Assembly: GCA_036845225.1 (NCBI GenBank)
Contig: DAIUEJ010000048.1
Coordinates: 1 to 19,384, forward strand
Length of the DNA stretch: 19,384 nucleotides
Direction: 5' to 3'
Source of the DNA: FEN-680 sp036845225
GTDB lineage: Bacteria; Actinomycetota; Geothermincolia; Fen-727; Anoxymicrobiaceae
Under the pieces are notes generated by a model. It saw only the letters and a list, made by a program, of their open reading frames with translations, made no database searches and was not told the origin of the DNA. A program made the translations under genes and the position numbers. The first letter of the stretch is position 1. Each line of letters opens with the position of its first letter. Shown piece by piece: positions 1-7,528 of the stretch.

Positions 1-313
1 AAAGACCGTCAGCCGCCGCCACGTCGTCCTCGGACCCGGTCCTCTCCTGGACGGACCCGTTGTTCTTACGGAAATGGTCGATCAGGAGGTTCTGCGCAAC
101 GCAGAAAACGAGGTTTCGAGTATAGTCCTCACCGACCAGCGGCTTCCCGCTGCGAAGCACCCGGTAGAAGACCTCCTGGCTCAGGTCCTCAGCGGCATCG
201 TGCTGAAGCCCCTTGCCAAGGAAAAACCGCAGCACCTGCGGATGGTATCGCTCGTAGACGTTTTCGATTGAAAACCCCCGGGTGCGGTTGCCCCGGTACC
301 CACTTGCCTTCAA
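1..313 (-). CDS. ECF-type RNA polymerase sigma factor, N-terminal part (cut by window edge)
   Basis: The minus-strand reading frame encodes a typical sigma-70 region 2. After a short basic leader come ENVYERYHPQVLRFFL, an acidic AEDLSQEVFYRVLR core-binding helix, and RNLVFCVAQNLLIDHFRKN, which matches the -10 recognition helix. Sigma factors of this family direct RNA polymerase to a small regulon, often for envelope stress or surface functions. The start is placed at a TTG because an in-frame TAG lies just upstream and an AGGAG sits 6 nt before it; no ATG fits. About 104 codons are visible, and region 4 would lie beyond the left edge. It follows the sortase gene on the same strand after a 133-nt gap, so it may have its own promoter or share one. 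No anti-sigma gene is visible inside the window. The family call is firm; the regulon is unknown. Confidence 0.88.
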   Translation of the reverse strand, partial: MKASGYRGNRTRGFSIENVYERYHPQVLRFFLGKGLQHDAAEDLSQEVFYRVLRSGKPLVGEDYTRNLVFCVAQNLLIDHFRKNNGSVQERTGSEDDVAAADGL

Positions 314-446
314 TGTCTACTCCTGGGAGGATCTCCCCAAACTCCAGGCTCCTGTCTGTCCCCTATATATTCTAACAACGTGCGAACGACCGTGCAGCAA
401 CCCCCACTCCACAAAATATCATTCGCCCGGACCGCGCACTTTCCTG
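314..446 (-). promoter_or_regulatory. Leader region of the sigma-factor gene
   Basis: This short AT-richer stretch separates the sortase stop from the sigma-factor start. Read on the minus strand it holds TAGAATATATAG around 362-375, which contains -10-like hexamers. I found no convincing -35 at 16-18 nt, although an ECF or other alternative promoter would not need a TTGACA box. The AGGAG ribosome binding site close to the TTG start is clear. The promoter itself is a weak suggestion. Confidence 0.3.
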
Positions 447-1073
447 TCATCGCGTCATTGCAGCCTTGACGACCAGCCGGTACCTGGCGGAAAAGGGCGG
501 GTGACAGGCTATGAGCGTGAGCGTCGGTTGGGGCGTCGGGTCCATGACACGGACGTCGTCAGGGTTCACGACATCAGTGCCGCTCACCAGATAACGGTGC
601 TTGATTCCCCGCAGGTCCGTAAGCAGCACCTCGTCTCCAGCGACGAGAGTGTCGAGGTGCAAAAACGGTTTGCTGTGTGTCACCCTGTGTCCCGCGATGA
701 CACAGTTGCCCGAGGCTCCCGGCAGGGCGGTGCCGGCGATGTGCGAGGGCCCTTTGTTGAGGTTCTCCATGTCATCGACGTTCGCCATCTCGACCATCGG
801 AGTGTCCAGCCCCAGCCTGGGAACAGCGATCCGGCCCACGACGTCGCCTGGCCGGGGGTTTGCGTGGACGCTCACGGTCAAGCCACCGCGCCACTGCGAT
901 TCGAGTTCGGCGGTCGCCCGCCTGGCCTCGAGAAACTGGGTCCCGTACCACACCAGGGCCATTGCCGCAGACAGCACCAACAGGCATGTGAGCATCAGGC
1001 GCGTCGCGCGCGCCGCTTGCGTTGCCTTGTGCTGGAACATATTCTGCCCCCCGGTTCTCCTCGCCTTCCGCAT
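447..1073 (-). CDS. Membrane-anchored sortase, class E/D-like
   Basis: This is a transpeptidase that cleaves a C-terminal sorting motif and joins surface proteins to the cell wall or to each other. The 208-residue product has a cytoplasmic basic N-terminus, one membrane anchor at about residues 24-44, then the sortase barrel. Visible catalytic residues are His129 in VIAGHR, Cys190 in TLTLIACHP and an Arg in SARYRLVV (197 or 199). The cysteine motif reads LIAC where class E enzymes usually have TLTTC, a conservative variation. The ATG start lies 2 nt after the upstream stop. An internal ATG at 1040, behind a GGGGGG stretch, is an alternative that removes 11 residues. No LPxTG- or LAxTG-type substrate is encoded in the window. 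The family call is strong; class assignment is by motif only. Confidence 0.9.
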   Translation of the reverse strand: MRKARRTGGQNMFQHKATQAARATRLMLTCLLVLSAAMALVWYGTQFLEARRATAELESQWRGGLTVSVHANPRPGDVVGRIAVPRLGLDTPMVEMANVDDMENLNKGPSHIAGTALPGASGNCVIAGHRVTHSKPFLHLDTLVAGDEVLLTDLRGIKHRYLVSGTDVVNPDDVRVMDPTPQPTLTLIACHPPFSARYRLVVKAAMTR

Positions 1074-1075
1074 CG

Positions 1076-1648
1076 CTAATCGGTCGCGGCGTTACCTGCA
1101 ACGAGCCTGAGGCGCATCACTGTCAGGTAATCCTGGACGCCGTCGGCGCTGCCGTCGCTCCAACCCTGTTTGAGCTCGGGCAGGTACTTGGCGATCACGT
1201 CCAGGTTCTTCTCGACGGACAATATGCTTGCCGCCGAATCGTCGAGCAACGCGCAGACGTGTTCGCCGGGTTCGATGCCGTGTTCTTCCTTAAGCCACCT
1301 GCCGATCTTGTACCATTCCCGCCTGATCTCGAAATACTCGTTCTTGTCTGAGGAGAGCAGCAGCGCAACGGACAGTCCCGTCATGATGGCGCCCAGCGCC
1401 TGTGGCTCAAGGACCTGGTCGTAGGTAGCGACTCCGGGGTTGGACAGCTCCACGACGAGCGTCCAGGACTCCAGGTCCTCCTCGAGCTCGTTGTCTGTGA
1501 ATCCCCCGCCATTGCCCGCAGGCGCGCTCTTGACCCACCTCGCCCAGCTTCCAATGAGGCAGGCCGTCTTCAGGGAGTCCAGCACAAGTCCCTTGTTGAT
1601 ACTAAGGTCCTTAGCACTGGTCCCCGTCTCGAGATATTCATCGTACAT
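1076..1648 (-). CDS. Uncharacterised 190-residue protein
   Basis: I do not recognise this protein. The frame is open upstream to 1933, but the real start is most likely the ATG opening MYDEYLETGTSAKDLS, because GGGGTGA lies about 8 nt before it and the upstream part looks like random high-GC translation. The product is acidic and soluble-looking, with no signal peptide. It has one moderately hydrophobic stretch, GAIMTGLSVALLL (about residues 87-99), and a likely helical C-terminal half rich in Asp, Glu and Leu. A glycine-rich loop (GNGGGF) lies near residue 48. It ends 2 nt before the sortase gene, so the two are almost surely co-transcribed and may work together or be co-regulated with the sigma factor. 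No function is claimed. Confidence 0.7.
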   Translation of the reverse strand: MYDEYLETGTSAKDLSINKGLVLDSLKTACLIGSWARWVKSAPAGNGGGFTDNELEEDLESWTLVVELSNPGVATYDQVLEPQALGAIMTGLSVALLLSSDKNEYFEIRREWYKIGRWLKEEHGIEPGEHVCALLDDSAASILSVEKNLDVIAKYLPELKQGWSDGSADGVQDYLTVMRLRLVAGNAATD

Positions 1649-1911
1649 GACCAAGCTCACCCCTTTGGAGCATGGACTTCCGCGCGCGTTTATGAGGAGA
1701 TACGGGTGGCGGGTGGTTTTCATTCGAGCCCTGCGGCCAGGTTCCATTGTCGGGTTATCGGACCGTGAATGCCTCCGGCAGGAATCAAAGGCGCTGCCGG
1801 CACGGGAAGCGAATGAGCGAGCCACGCCCGTGCGTAGATACTCTTGCGCGGAGAAAAAAGTCGCGCCGTGTTCGAATCGACGCCTGGACCGCACCGGAGG
1901 ATGGGAACCTG
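1649..1911. promoter_or_regulatory. Divergent intergenic region
   Basis: This 263-nt region separates the minus-strand hypothetical/sortase/sigma group from the plus-strand glycan-modification cluster, so it should hold promoters for both directions. On the plus strand, TAGATACT at 1835-1842 is -10-like but has no good -35. GGAGG at 1896-1900 is the likely ribosome binding site for the methyltransferase gene, with a spacing of 11 nt. I saw no strong palindromic operator. Confidence 0.3.
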
Positions 1912-3000
1912 ATGAGCAAAGATTATTCCGCAAAGGTCGACCTCAGCTTCGAGAACAGTTCGCACACCAAGATGATCGCCATGTGCGGGAGCGACAAGAC
2001 GGTGCTCGACGTCGGCTGCCACAGCGGGGGCCTGGCCGCGGCGCTCGCGGAGCGCGGGTGCGTGGTCGCCGGGGTGGAGCTCGACCCGGCGGCTGCCGCC
2101 AGGGCGGCGCTTGTATGCGACAGGGTGGTCGTCGGCGACCTGGACACTATCGATCTCCGTCGGGAGTTCGGCGACACGCGGTTCGACGTCATCCTCTTCG
2201 GCGACGTCCTCGAGCACCTCAAGTCGCCCCAGACGACCCTGATACAGGCCAGAGGCCTCCTCGCTCCGGGAGGGTTCGTGGCGGCCTCTGTGCCAAACAT
2301 AGCCCACGCGACTATCCGCCTGATGCTGCTGAAGGGGGAGTTCAACTACGAGAACATGGGCATCCTTGATGACACGCACCTCCGTTTCTTCACCATGAAG
2401 AGCGTCCGTGACCTATTCGAGGGCAGCGGATACATCGTCGATTCCATGGACTGGACCGAGTGGAGGCTCCCCGAAGAGTCTCTGAAGGAAGCCCTTGATC
2501 CTCTCGGCATCAACGATATCAGCGGCATCGCCGAGGCCTTCGCCGCTCCCGACGCTGTGGCGTTTCAGTATGTCGTGAAGGCGTTCGCCGCTACTGAGGA
2601 AGCGCAAGTGAGGACGCTGTCGGAACAGAAAGTGAGCGCGGAGCGAAGGGTTGCGGAACTCGAGCGGGATATGGTCGGCCTGAAGAACGTGGCCGAATCG
2701 AGCACCGATGTCATGGCCCGCTACCAGAAGACCGTCGAGTCTTACAGGCAGCTCGAGGAAGAGATTGAGATGCGTGGCGAGAGATTGAAGGTCGTCGAGG
2801 AGCAGTTGAGATTGCACGATGCTGAGGTAGCAACAAGAGACCGGTACATTCGGGAGCTCGAGGAAAGACTCGCGGACAGCCACAATGAGACGTGGCGTGC
2901 CCGTTCAGAGGCGTTGGGATTAAGGGAAGAGCTGCAGATGCGTTTTACCGCCCGGTTGCGCAGACGGCTCGGCAGGGGGGCGAAAAACACTGAGCAATGA
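1912..3000 (+). CDS. Class I SAM-dependent methyltransferase with C-terminal coiled coil
   Basis: The 362-residue product starts with a Rossmann methyltransferase fold. Motif I is VLDVGCHSGG (residues 31-40) for S-adenosylmethionine binding, an acidic GVELD lies at about 54-58, VVVGDLD at about 72-78, and FDVILFGDVLEHL at 91-103. The following NIAHATIRLMLLKGEF and DDTHLRFFT segments are typical of methyltransferases in O-antigen and cell-surface glycan loci. Residues from about 228 to 340 form a long heptad-patterned coiled coil, and the C-terminus is Arg-rich (RFTARLRRRLGRG). The ATG at 1912 was chosen because it begins the conserved part and has GGAGG 11 nt upstream, although the frame is open back to 1747. 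The gene ends next to the glycosyltransferase gene. The acceptor substrate is unknown; a sugar or glycan is inferred from context. Confidence 0.85.
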   Translation: MSKDYSAKVDLSFENSSHTKMIAMCGSDKTVLDVGCHSGGLAAALAERGCVVAGVELDPAAAARAALVCDRVVVGDLDTIDLRREFGDTRFDVILFGDVLEHLKSPQTTLIQARGLLAPGGFVAASVPNIAHATIRLMLLKGEFNYENMGILDDTHLRFFTMKSVRDLFEGSGYIVDSMDWTEWRLPEESLKEALDPLGINDISGIAEAFAAPDAVAFQYVVKAFAATEEAQVRTLSEQKVSAERRVAELERDMVGLKNVAESSTDVMARYQKTVESYRQLEEEIEMRGERLKVVEEQLRLHDAEVATRDRYIRELEERLADSHNETWRARSEALGLREELQMRFTARLRRRLGRGAKNTEQ

Positions 3001-3001
3001 G

Positions 3002-3934
3002 TTGGAGACGTCGGCGAGGCGCGACGTCCTGAACCCGTCGGCCCGCGAGACCGTTCCAATAGTAGTAGTCGTATACCACCGTGAGGAACAGACACGGCAG
3101 ATGTTCAGCCAGCTCGCCAGCGTGACAGAGAACTATTCGCTCATCATCGTGAACAACGGTTTCGATGATCCCGATTACCTCCAGAGCCTCGAACCCGAGC
3201 ATTATGTTGAGAATGCCCAGAACAACGGCGCCATAGCGTCGATCAACCAGGGCCTCGAGCTTACCGATGCAGAGTACGTGGCAGTGCTGCACAACGACCT
3301 CCTGATCTACGACGAGGGCTGGCTTGACCACGTAGTCCGGTTCATCGATAGGCGCCAGGACGTCGGGCTGGTCGGCTTCGCGGGCAGGCACGGCATAGAT
3401 GAGAACGGGACTCCCATGAACCTGAGCACGATCGTCGCTCAGAGGGGATATCCGGATTTCTTCAAGCCGTCCTGGCGGTTCACGGAAGTTGCGACTATCG
3501 ATGGGCTGGGATGGGTGATGAGGAGAAGCAGTTTCAGGCTCGAGGAAGACTTTGGATACATGCACTTCTATGACCTCGATCTCTCGCTTCAGTACATACA
3601 GGCCGGGGCCAAGGTCTATACCATGGCAGTCGACCTGTATCACATGGCGGTTGACTTCGATCGCTCGAGCCGCAGCATCATAGACTACCTGGAGAAGGTC
3701 GGAGGCGATGACGACGCTTATTACGATGAGGTCCGCGAGAAATTCCGGGCGAAGTGGGCTCACATGCTGCCGATCTGGCGCGGCGGCCGCGACGAGGCGT
3801 ACATGCAGCAGGTGATGGTAGAGTACGAACGGCTGGGCGCCGAGTTCCGGAAACTCACGCTGAAATGCAGAAGGTCGAGGCGTACGTGCGGAGGCTGGAA
3901 GTGGAATGGCAGCAGAAGTGCGAGGTCATCGTAG
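3002..3934 (+). CDS. Family-2 glycosyltransferase, C-terminus altered by an apparent frameshift
   Basis: The protein has a GT-A fold of the GT2 family: VPIVVVVYHREE (residues 18-29), LIIVNNGFDDPD, then NNGAIASINQGLE and the VLHNDLLIYDEGW segment (about 95-107) holding the DxD-like metal/nucleotide-sugar site. It transfers a sugar from a nucleotide or lipid donor, probably to a cell-surface glycan. The domain is clearly paralogous to the second half of the next gene. After about residue 287 the frame turns into an Arg/Ser-rich tail and stops at 3934. The -1 frame instead continues as a good coiled coil to 4008, directly abutting the next ATG, so a one-base loss near 3851-3867 is likely. The TTG start at 3002 follows the previous stop by 1 nt and has no good SD. 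A CTG at 2990, 9 nt after GGGGGG, is an alternative that would overlap the methyltransferase gene. Confidence 0.83.
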   Translation: METSARRDVLNPSARETVPIVVVVYHREEQTRQMFSQLASVTENYSLIIVNNGFDDPDYLQSLEPEHYVENAQNNGAIASINQGLELTDAEYVAVLHNDLLIYDEGWLDHVVRFIDRRQDVGLVGFAGRHGIDENGTPMNLSTIVAQRGYPDFFKPSWRFTEVATIDGLGWVMRRSSFRLEEDFGYMHFYDLDLSLQYIQAGAKVYTMAVDLYHMAVDFDRSSRSIIDYLEKVGGDDDAYYDEVREKFRAKWAHMLPIWRGGRDEAYMQQVMVEYERLGAEFRKLTLKCRRSRRTCGGWKWNGSRSARSS

Positions 3935-4008
3935 CCCTGGAGGCTCACTGCGCCGCGCTGTCCGAGGAGCTCGAGAGGTCGAAAAACAGGCGGTGGAAGG
4001 GGCATTGA
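3866..4008 (+). pseudogene. Out-of-frame coiled-coil tail of the glycosyltransferase
   Basis: In the frame one base behind the glycosyltransferase frame, the sequence reads QKVEAYVRRLEVEWQQK and then LEAHCAALSEELERSKN. This is a well-formed heptad coiled coil ending in TGA at 4006-4008, immediately before the ATG of the next gene. It matches in style the tails of the three neighbouring enzymes, notably RHVEAEYQRLEAHVRGLE of the next gene. It has no start site of its own, so it is best read as the displaced 3' end of the gene at 3002. The cause is either a real mutation or an assembly error, for example one missing A in the run at 3863-3865. Confidence 0.7.
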
Positions 4009-5718
4009 ATGCATGACGGTGTCATCGAGTTCATCCGGGAGCAGGCGGAAGCACTCGAGGTCCCTGAACCCATCGTCGAGTTCGGTTCGCTCCAGGTCCC
4101 TACCCAGGAGGGCTACTCCGACCTGAGACGTTTCTTCCCCGGGAAGGAATATATCGGGAGCGACATGCGTCCCGGCCCCGGCGTCGACCTTTTGGACGAC
4201 ATGGAGATGAGCCACTTTGCGCCGGCCTCCGCGGGCACGGTGCTGTGTCTGGAGACCCTGGAGCACGTCCGGCTGCCGTGGATCGCCATGCAGGAGGCTT
4301 ACAGGATCCTGAGGCCCGGTGGCCTGCTGGTCGTAAGCGCGCCTTTCGGATTCCCGGTCCACGACTACCCCGGGGACTACTGGAGGATGACCGCCGAAGG
4401 CCTCAAGATCCTCATCGAGCAGGCCGGGTTCGAGGAAGTGGAGACCTGGGACACCGGCGAGGAGCTGGAGCCCGGGCTCAACTACCCGCTGACTTCTTTC
4501 GCGGTCGCGCGAAAAGGTGTGGAGGCGGGACGGATAACAGGATTCGGCCGCAACATCTTTTTCGAGACAACGGAAGCTTACCGCAATTCGGCGATCACCC
4601 TGCCAAAGACCCTGACGGACCCCCGCTCGCCACGCCGGACTGTGCCGATCGTCGTACCGCTGTTCGGGCGTGAGGAGATAGCGCGCCGGATGTTCGAGCA
4701 GTTGGAGAAAGTGACTGGCAATTATTCCCTGGTGCTGGTGGACAACGGGTTCGCTGACCGCGACCTCATCGAGAAACTTGAACCAAGGGTGCTCATCAGG
4801 AACGACAGCAACCTCGGGGCCGTCAAGGCGATCAACCAGGGATTGGAGCAGTGTGACTCCGAGTACGTCGCCGTGATGCACGCAGACGCGCTGGTGCTGG
4901 AGGAAGGCTGGCTGGATCACGTGATCGACTTCATGGACAGGAGGCCTGACGTGGGACTGGTGGGACTCGCGGGCTGGCATTCCGTCCGAGAGGACGGCAA
5001 CCTGGACCTGGAGACCACCGTGATCAAAGATGACCGGGTCCCACGCAGGTACAAGCCGACGTGGCGTTTCACTGAGGTTGCCGCGGTGGACGGGTTCGCT
5101 CTTGTCATGAGGAACAGGGGGGCCGTCCTCGAGGAATCGCTGGGTGTAATGCACTATTGCGACCTCGATCTATCTATGCAGTACGTCGAAGCCGGATACA
5201 GGATCTACAACGCCGGGATCGAATGCCGGCATCTCGCTGGCTACGGGGCAGACTGCTCCGGGACTCCGGGGGCATGCCTCGCTGCCGGTGAGGACGATGA
5301 TGACCTGTACAACGAGCAGGTCCTGGAGCGCTTCAGGCGCAAATGGCAGCACATGCTGCCGATAACCCGGGGTTTTCGTGAAGAATACAACGCATATCAC
5401 CTGATAGATGAATTGCATGAACAGGCTGATGACCTTGTTGAGGCACTGACGAAGACAGGTAAGGAATTCCTTAAGCTGCAGAACTACACCAGGCACGTCG
5501 AGGCAGAATATCAGAGACTGGAGGCGCATGTGAGGGGACTCGAAGACAGGCTGAGGAATGATGAACCAAGTGGCCTGCGCGCGAGCGCCCCCGTGCAGGC
5601 ATCGAACGAAGAAGCACCTTCGCTCATCTCCCGATTCATGAAGTCCCTGAAGGAAGATGGGCTGGGAACGACCATGAAGCGTGCCGCGGGATACCTCAGG
5701 CGTATCATGGCCCGATGA
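4009..5718 (+). CDS. Methyltransferase-glycosyltransferase (GT2) fusion with coiled-coil tail
   Basis: This 569-residue two-domain protein begins with a methyltransferase-like domain: IVEFGSLQVP (about 22-31), YIGSDMRPGPGVDLLDD, TVLCLETLEHV (77-87) and YRILRPGGLLVVSAPFGFP. The VEFGS motif I is less glycine-rich than usual, so activity is not certain. A GT2 domain follows from about residue 212: VPIVVPLFGREE, LVLVDNGF, NLGAVKAINQGLE, and VMHADALVLEEGW as the DxD-like site. This second half is a paralogue of the preceding glycosyltransferase. Residues 455-520 form a coiled coil and the last 45 form a basic amphipathic tail (RFMKSLKED, KRAAGYLRR) that could touch the membrane. The ATG abuts the upstream TGA (4006-4008), with GGAAGGGG 6 nt before it. 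It likely methylates and extends the same surface glycan. Confidence 0.87.
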   Translation: MHDGVIEFIREQAEALEVPEPIVEFGSLQVPTQEGYSDLRRFFPGKEYIGSDMRPGPGVDLLDDMEMSHFAPASAGTVLCLETLEHVRLPWIAMQEAYRILRPGGLLVVSAPFGFPVHDYPGDYWRMTAEGLKILIEQAGFEEVETWDTGEELEPGLNYPLTSFAVARKGVEAGRITGFGRNIFFETTEAYRNSAITLPKTLTDPRSPRRTVPIVVPLFGREEIARRMFEQLEKVTGNYSLVLVDNGFADRDLIEKLEPRVLIRNDSNLGAVKAINQGLEQCDSEYVAVMHADALVLEEGWLDHVIDFMDRRPDVGLVGLAGWHSVREDGNLDLETTVIKDDRVPRRYKPTWRFTEVAAVDGFALVMRNRGAVLEESLGVMHYCDLDLSMQYVEAGYRIYNAGIECRHLAGYGADCSGTPGACLAAGEDDDDLYNEQVLERFRRKWQHMLPITRGFREEYNAYHLIDELHEQADDLVEALTKTGKEFLKLQNYTRHVEAEYQRLEAHVRGLEDRLRNDEPSGLRASAPVQASNEEAPSLISRFMKSLKEDGLGTTMKRAAGYLRRIMAR

Positions 5719-5745
5719 AATACAGGGCAGGAAGGGAGTTGTTTC

Positions 5746-7320
5746 TTGCGAGTAGTCCTGGCACAAGCACTCGACAGAGATGAACCCGAACAAGAGATGT
5801 TCGCGCCCCCCGGACTGGGGCATCTGGCGTCGTTCACATCTGCAAAGATGGACGGGCTCGAATTCTTCTACGCGGAGGATGCTCAGGCAATCCTTCGTAA
5901 GGAACCGGACGTGGTCGGGATATCTGCTGTTTCTGAGAATTTTGATGCCGCTCGCAAGATAGCGGCGGGCGTGCGCGGGTCTTTTGACGGTCCGATGTTT
6001 CTGGGCGGCATTCACATCTCGACCCTGCCGGAGAGCCTTCCCGACGAGTTCGACGCAGGTGTTGTGGGTGAAGGCGAACTGGTCTTTCTGGAGCTCCTGC
6101 GAACGATCGAGTCTGGTGGCAAACAGTGGAAAGATTCACTCGCGTCGATTCCCGGCCTGTGCTACAGGTCTGATAGCGGCATCGCTCTTACGGCGCCGGG
6201 TAAAGCGATAGCTGACCTCGATACACTTCCGTATCCCGATCAGAAGTTCCTCGGAAGTGATTGGAGCATGCCATCCGAGAACATGCAACTGATCCTTACC
6301 TCCAGGGGTTGCCCGTATACATGCAGCTTCTGCTCCTCGTCCCACTTCTGGCGTCGGGTCAGGTACTTCAGCGTCGAATACGTCCTCGGCGAGCTGGAGC
6401 ACCTGGTCGGACAGTATTCCCCCGCGTCTATCCTTATAGGAGACGACCTTTTCATCGCGAACAAGAAGAGGCTTGCTGCGATCTCCGAAGGCGTCAGGTC
6501 GCTTGGCATAGACAAGGAGGTCACTTTCCTGTGTATGGTGCGTAGCAGCGATCTAAATGAAGAGATCTGCAAACTCCTCTCCGCGATGAACGTACGTGCG
6601 GTCGCTGTTGGCATGGAGTCCGCCTCCGACCACGTCCTGGAATTGCTGGATAAGAGGACAACGGTACGGCAGCATGAGGGTGCGCTGCGGATGCTGAATG
6701 ATCACGGGTTCTCCGTCACAGCGTCCTTTATTCTGGGCACTCCCGGCGAAACGCTCGATGACATCAAACAGACGGTCGATTTCATCCAGAAACACCAGTG
6801 TAAGTACTTCGAGTTCGACGTCTTTCCCTTGATCCCTTACCCCGGGACACGGGTCTGGGAAGATGCCGCCGGCCGAAAGGTTGTAGATAAAGATACGCCG
6901 TCTGACAGATTCAAACTGGGCACAATGGGGTTCGATCCCGAGGAGTATATCTACCTGAACGAAGCCGTGCCGAGGGACACCTTCCTGTACTACTTCTTCT
7001 ACCTCAAGTTCATGAGTTACCGGAACCTCGCGCGGCGGCGCGCGGACCGCGACATTAATACTGTGCTAAATGATGAGCCCTCCGCCGCCAGGCTCCTGAA
7101 AGAATACAAGACACTGGAGGAGGAGTACCGCGCCGCCTGCGGGCAACTGGAAGAAGCCCGTGCTGAAATCGATCGCCGCGGGGTGGAGATCGAAAGGGCA
7201 ACCGCATACGTGGCCGGTCTCGAGAAACACATCGAGGAGATTACCGGCTACGCAAGAGAGTTGGAGCAAGCCGTACCAGCCGATTATCCGCTCCTCAAGG
7301 ACCGCGGGAAACAGCAGTGA
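5746..7320 (+). CDS. Cobalamin-binding-type radical SAM enzyme with coiled-coil tail
   Basis: The 524-residue product has an N-terminal B12-binding-type Rossmann domain (about 1-125) with VVGISAVSENF, FLGGIHISTLPE and VVGEGE. A radical SAM barrel follows, with the 4Fe-4S cluster motif CPYTCSFC (Cys189, 193, 196). MESASDHVLELLDK and FILGTPGET are typical barrel segments. The usual cobalamin-ligand DxHxxG motif is absent, as in many members of this class. Such enzymes do radical methylation, rearrangement or other difficult C-H chemistry; the substrate cannot be told from sequence. Residues 445-513 are a coiled coil with AYVAGLEKHIEE and YARELEQAV, echoing the tails of the upstream enzymes. The TTG start is supported by GGGAG 7 nt upstream, and the gene follows the fusion gene after 27 nt, so all four are probably one operon. 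Confidence 0.9.
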   Translation: MRVVLAQALDRDEPEQEMFAPPGLGHLASFTSAKMDGLEFFYAEDAQAILRKEPDVVGISAVSENFDAARKIAAGVRGSFDGPMFLGGIHISTLPESLPDEFDAGVVGEGELVFLELLRTIESGGKQWKDSLASIPGLCYRSDSGIALTAPGKAIADLDTLPYPDQKFLGSDWSMPSENMQLILTSRGCPYTCSFCSSSHFWRRVRYFSVEYVLGELEHLVGQYSPASILIGDDLFIANKKRLAAISEGVRSLGIDKEVTFLCMVRSSDLNEEICKLLSAMNVRAVAVGMESASDHVLELLDKRTTVRQHEGALRMLNDHGFSVTASFILGTPGETLDDIKQTVDFIQKHQCKYFEFDVFPLIPYPGTRVWEDAAGRKVVDKDTPSDRFKLGTMGFDPEEYIYLNEAVPRDTFLYYFFYLKFMSYRNLARRRADRDINTVLNDEPSAARLLKEYKTLEEEYRAACGQLEEARAEIDRRGVEIERATAYVAGLEKHIEEITGYARELEQAVPADYPLLKDRGKQQ

Positions 7321-7528
7321 GCCGCCTCCAGGCTTGGGAGTGAATATCGGCTGGGGCTGCTTTTCAGGGCTCCGCTCCCGCATGGAGGGCTCGCGCCCCT
7401 CTACGAAACCCCCCCCATGAGTGAATTAATGCCGGGGGACATTCCCCCGGCCCCCGGGGTCACCGCGCGCGAAGCGCGTGGGGTGGGGTTCGATTCCCCC
7501 CGCCTTTGGAGGGAGTTCGATTGTGAAG
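7321..7528. other. Convergent intergenic region between the glycan cluster and tmRNA
   Basis: No gene is seen here. The plus-strand cluster ends at 7320 and the minus-strand tmRNA ends at 7529, so transcription should stop in both directions inside this stretch. It is rich in G and C runs and small palindromes, including CGCGC-GAA-GCGCG near 7464-7477, a perfect 8-bp hairpin at 7431-7451 and an inverted partial copy of the tmRNA T-arm (7486-7505). No U-run terminator for the plus strand is evident. Confidence 0.6.
7431..7451 (-). terminator. Possible terminator hairpin downstream of tmRNA
   Basis: GCCGGGGG and CCCCCGGC form a perfect 8-bp stem around a 5-nt loop. On the minus strand the stem is followed by ATTAATTCACTC, which is AT-rich but not a real T-run. 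It lies 78 nt beyond the tmRNA 3' end. It could stop tmRNA read-through or act on both strands. The hairpin is certain; its role as terminator is only plausible. Confidence 0.4.

Noticed and set aside
1649..1933. N-terminal extension of the 190-residue protein up to 1933
   Set aside because: The extension is Arg/Ser-rich, overlaps the start of the divergent methyltransferase gene, and a good SD precedes the ATG at 1648.
3851..3867. Programmed -1 frameshift in the GT2 gene
   Set aside because: No X XXY YYZ slippery heptamer in the right frame and no obvious downstream stem; a plain indel or sequence error is simpler.
3760..5154. Open frame of 464 codons on the minus strand
   Set aside because: It is antisense to the glycosyltransferase genes, whose domains are clear on the plus strand.
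7431..7510. Possible tRNA or selenocysteine tRNA on the plus strand ending in a T-arm-like GGTTCGATTCC
   Set aside because: No 5' acceptor strand pairs with CCGCCTTT, and D- and anticodon arms cannot be placed; only the T-arm-like part exists.
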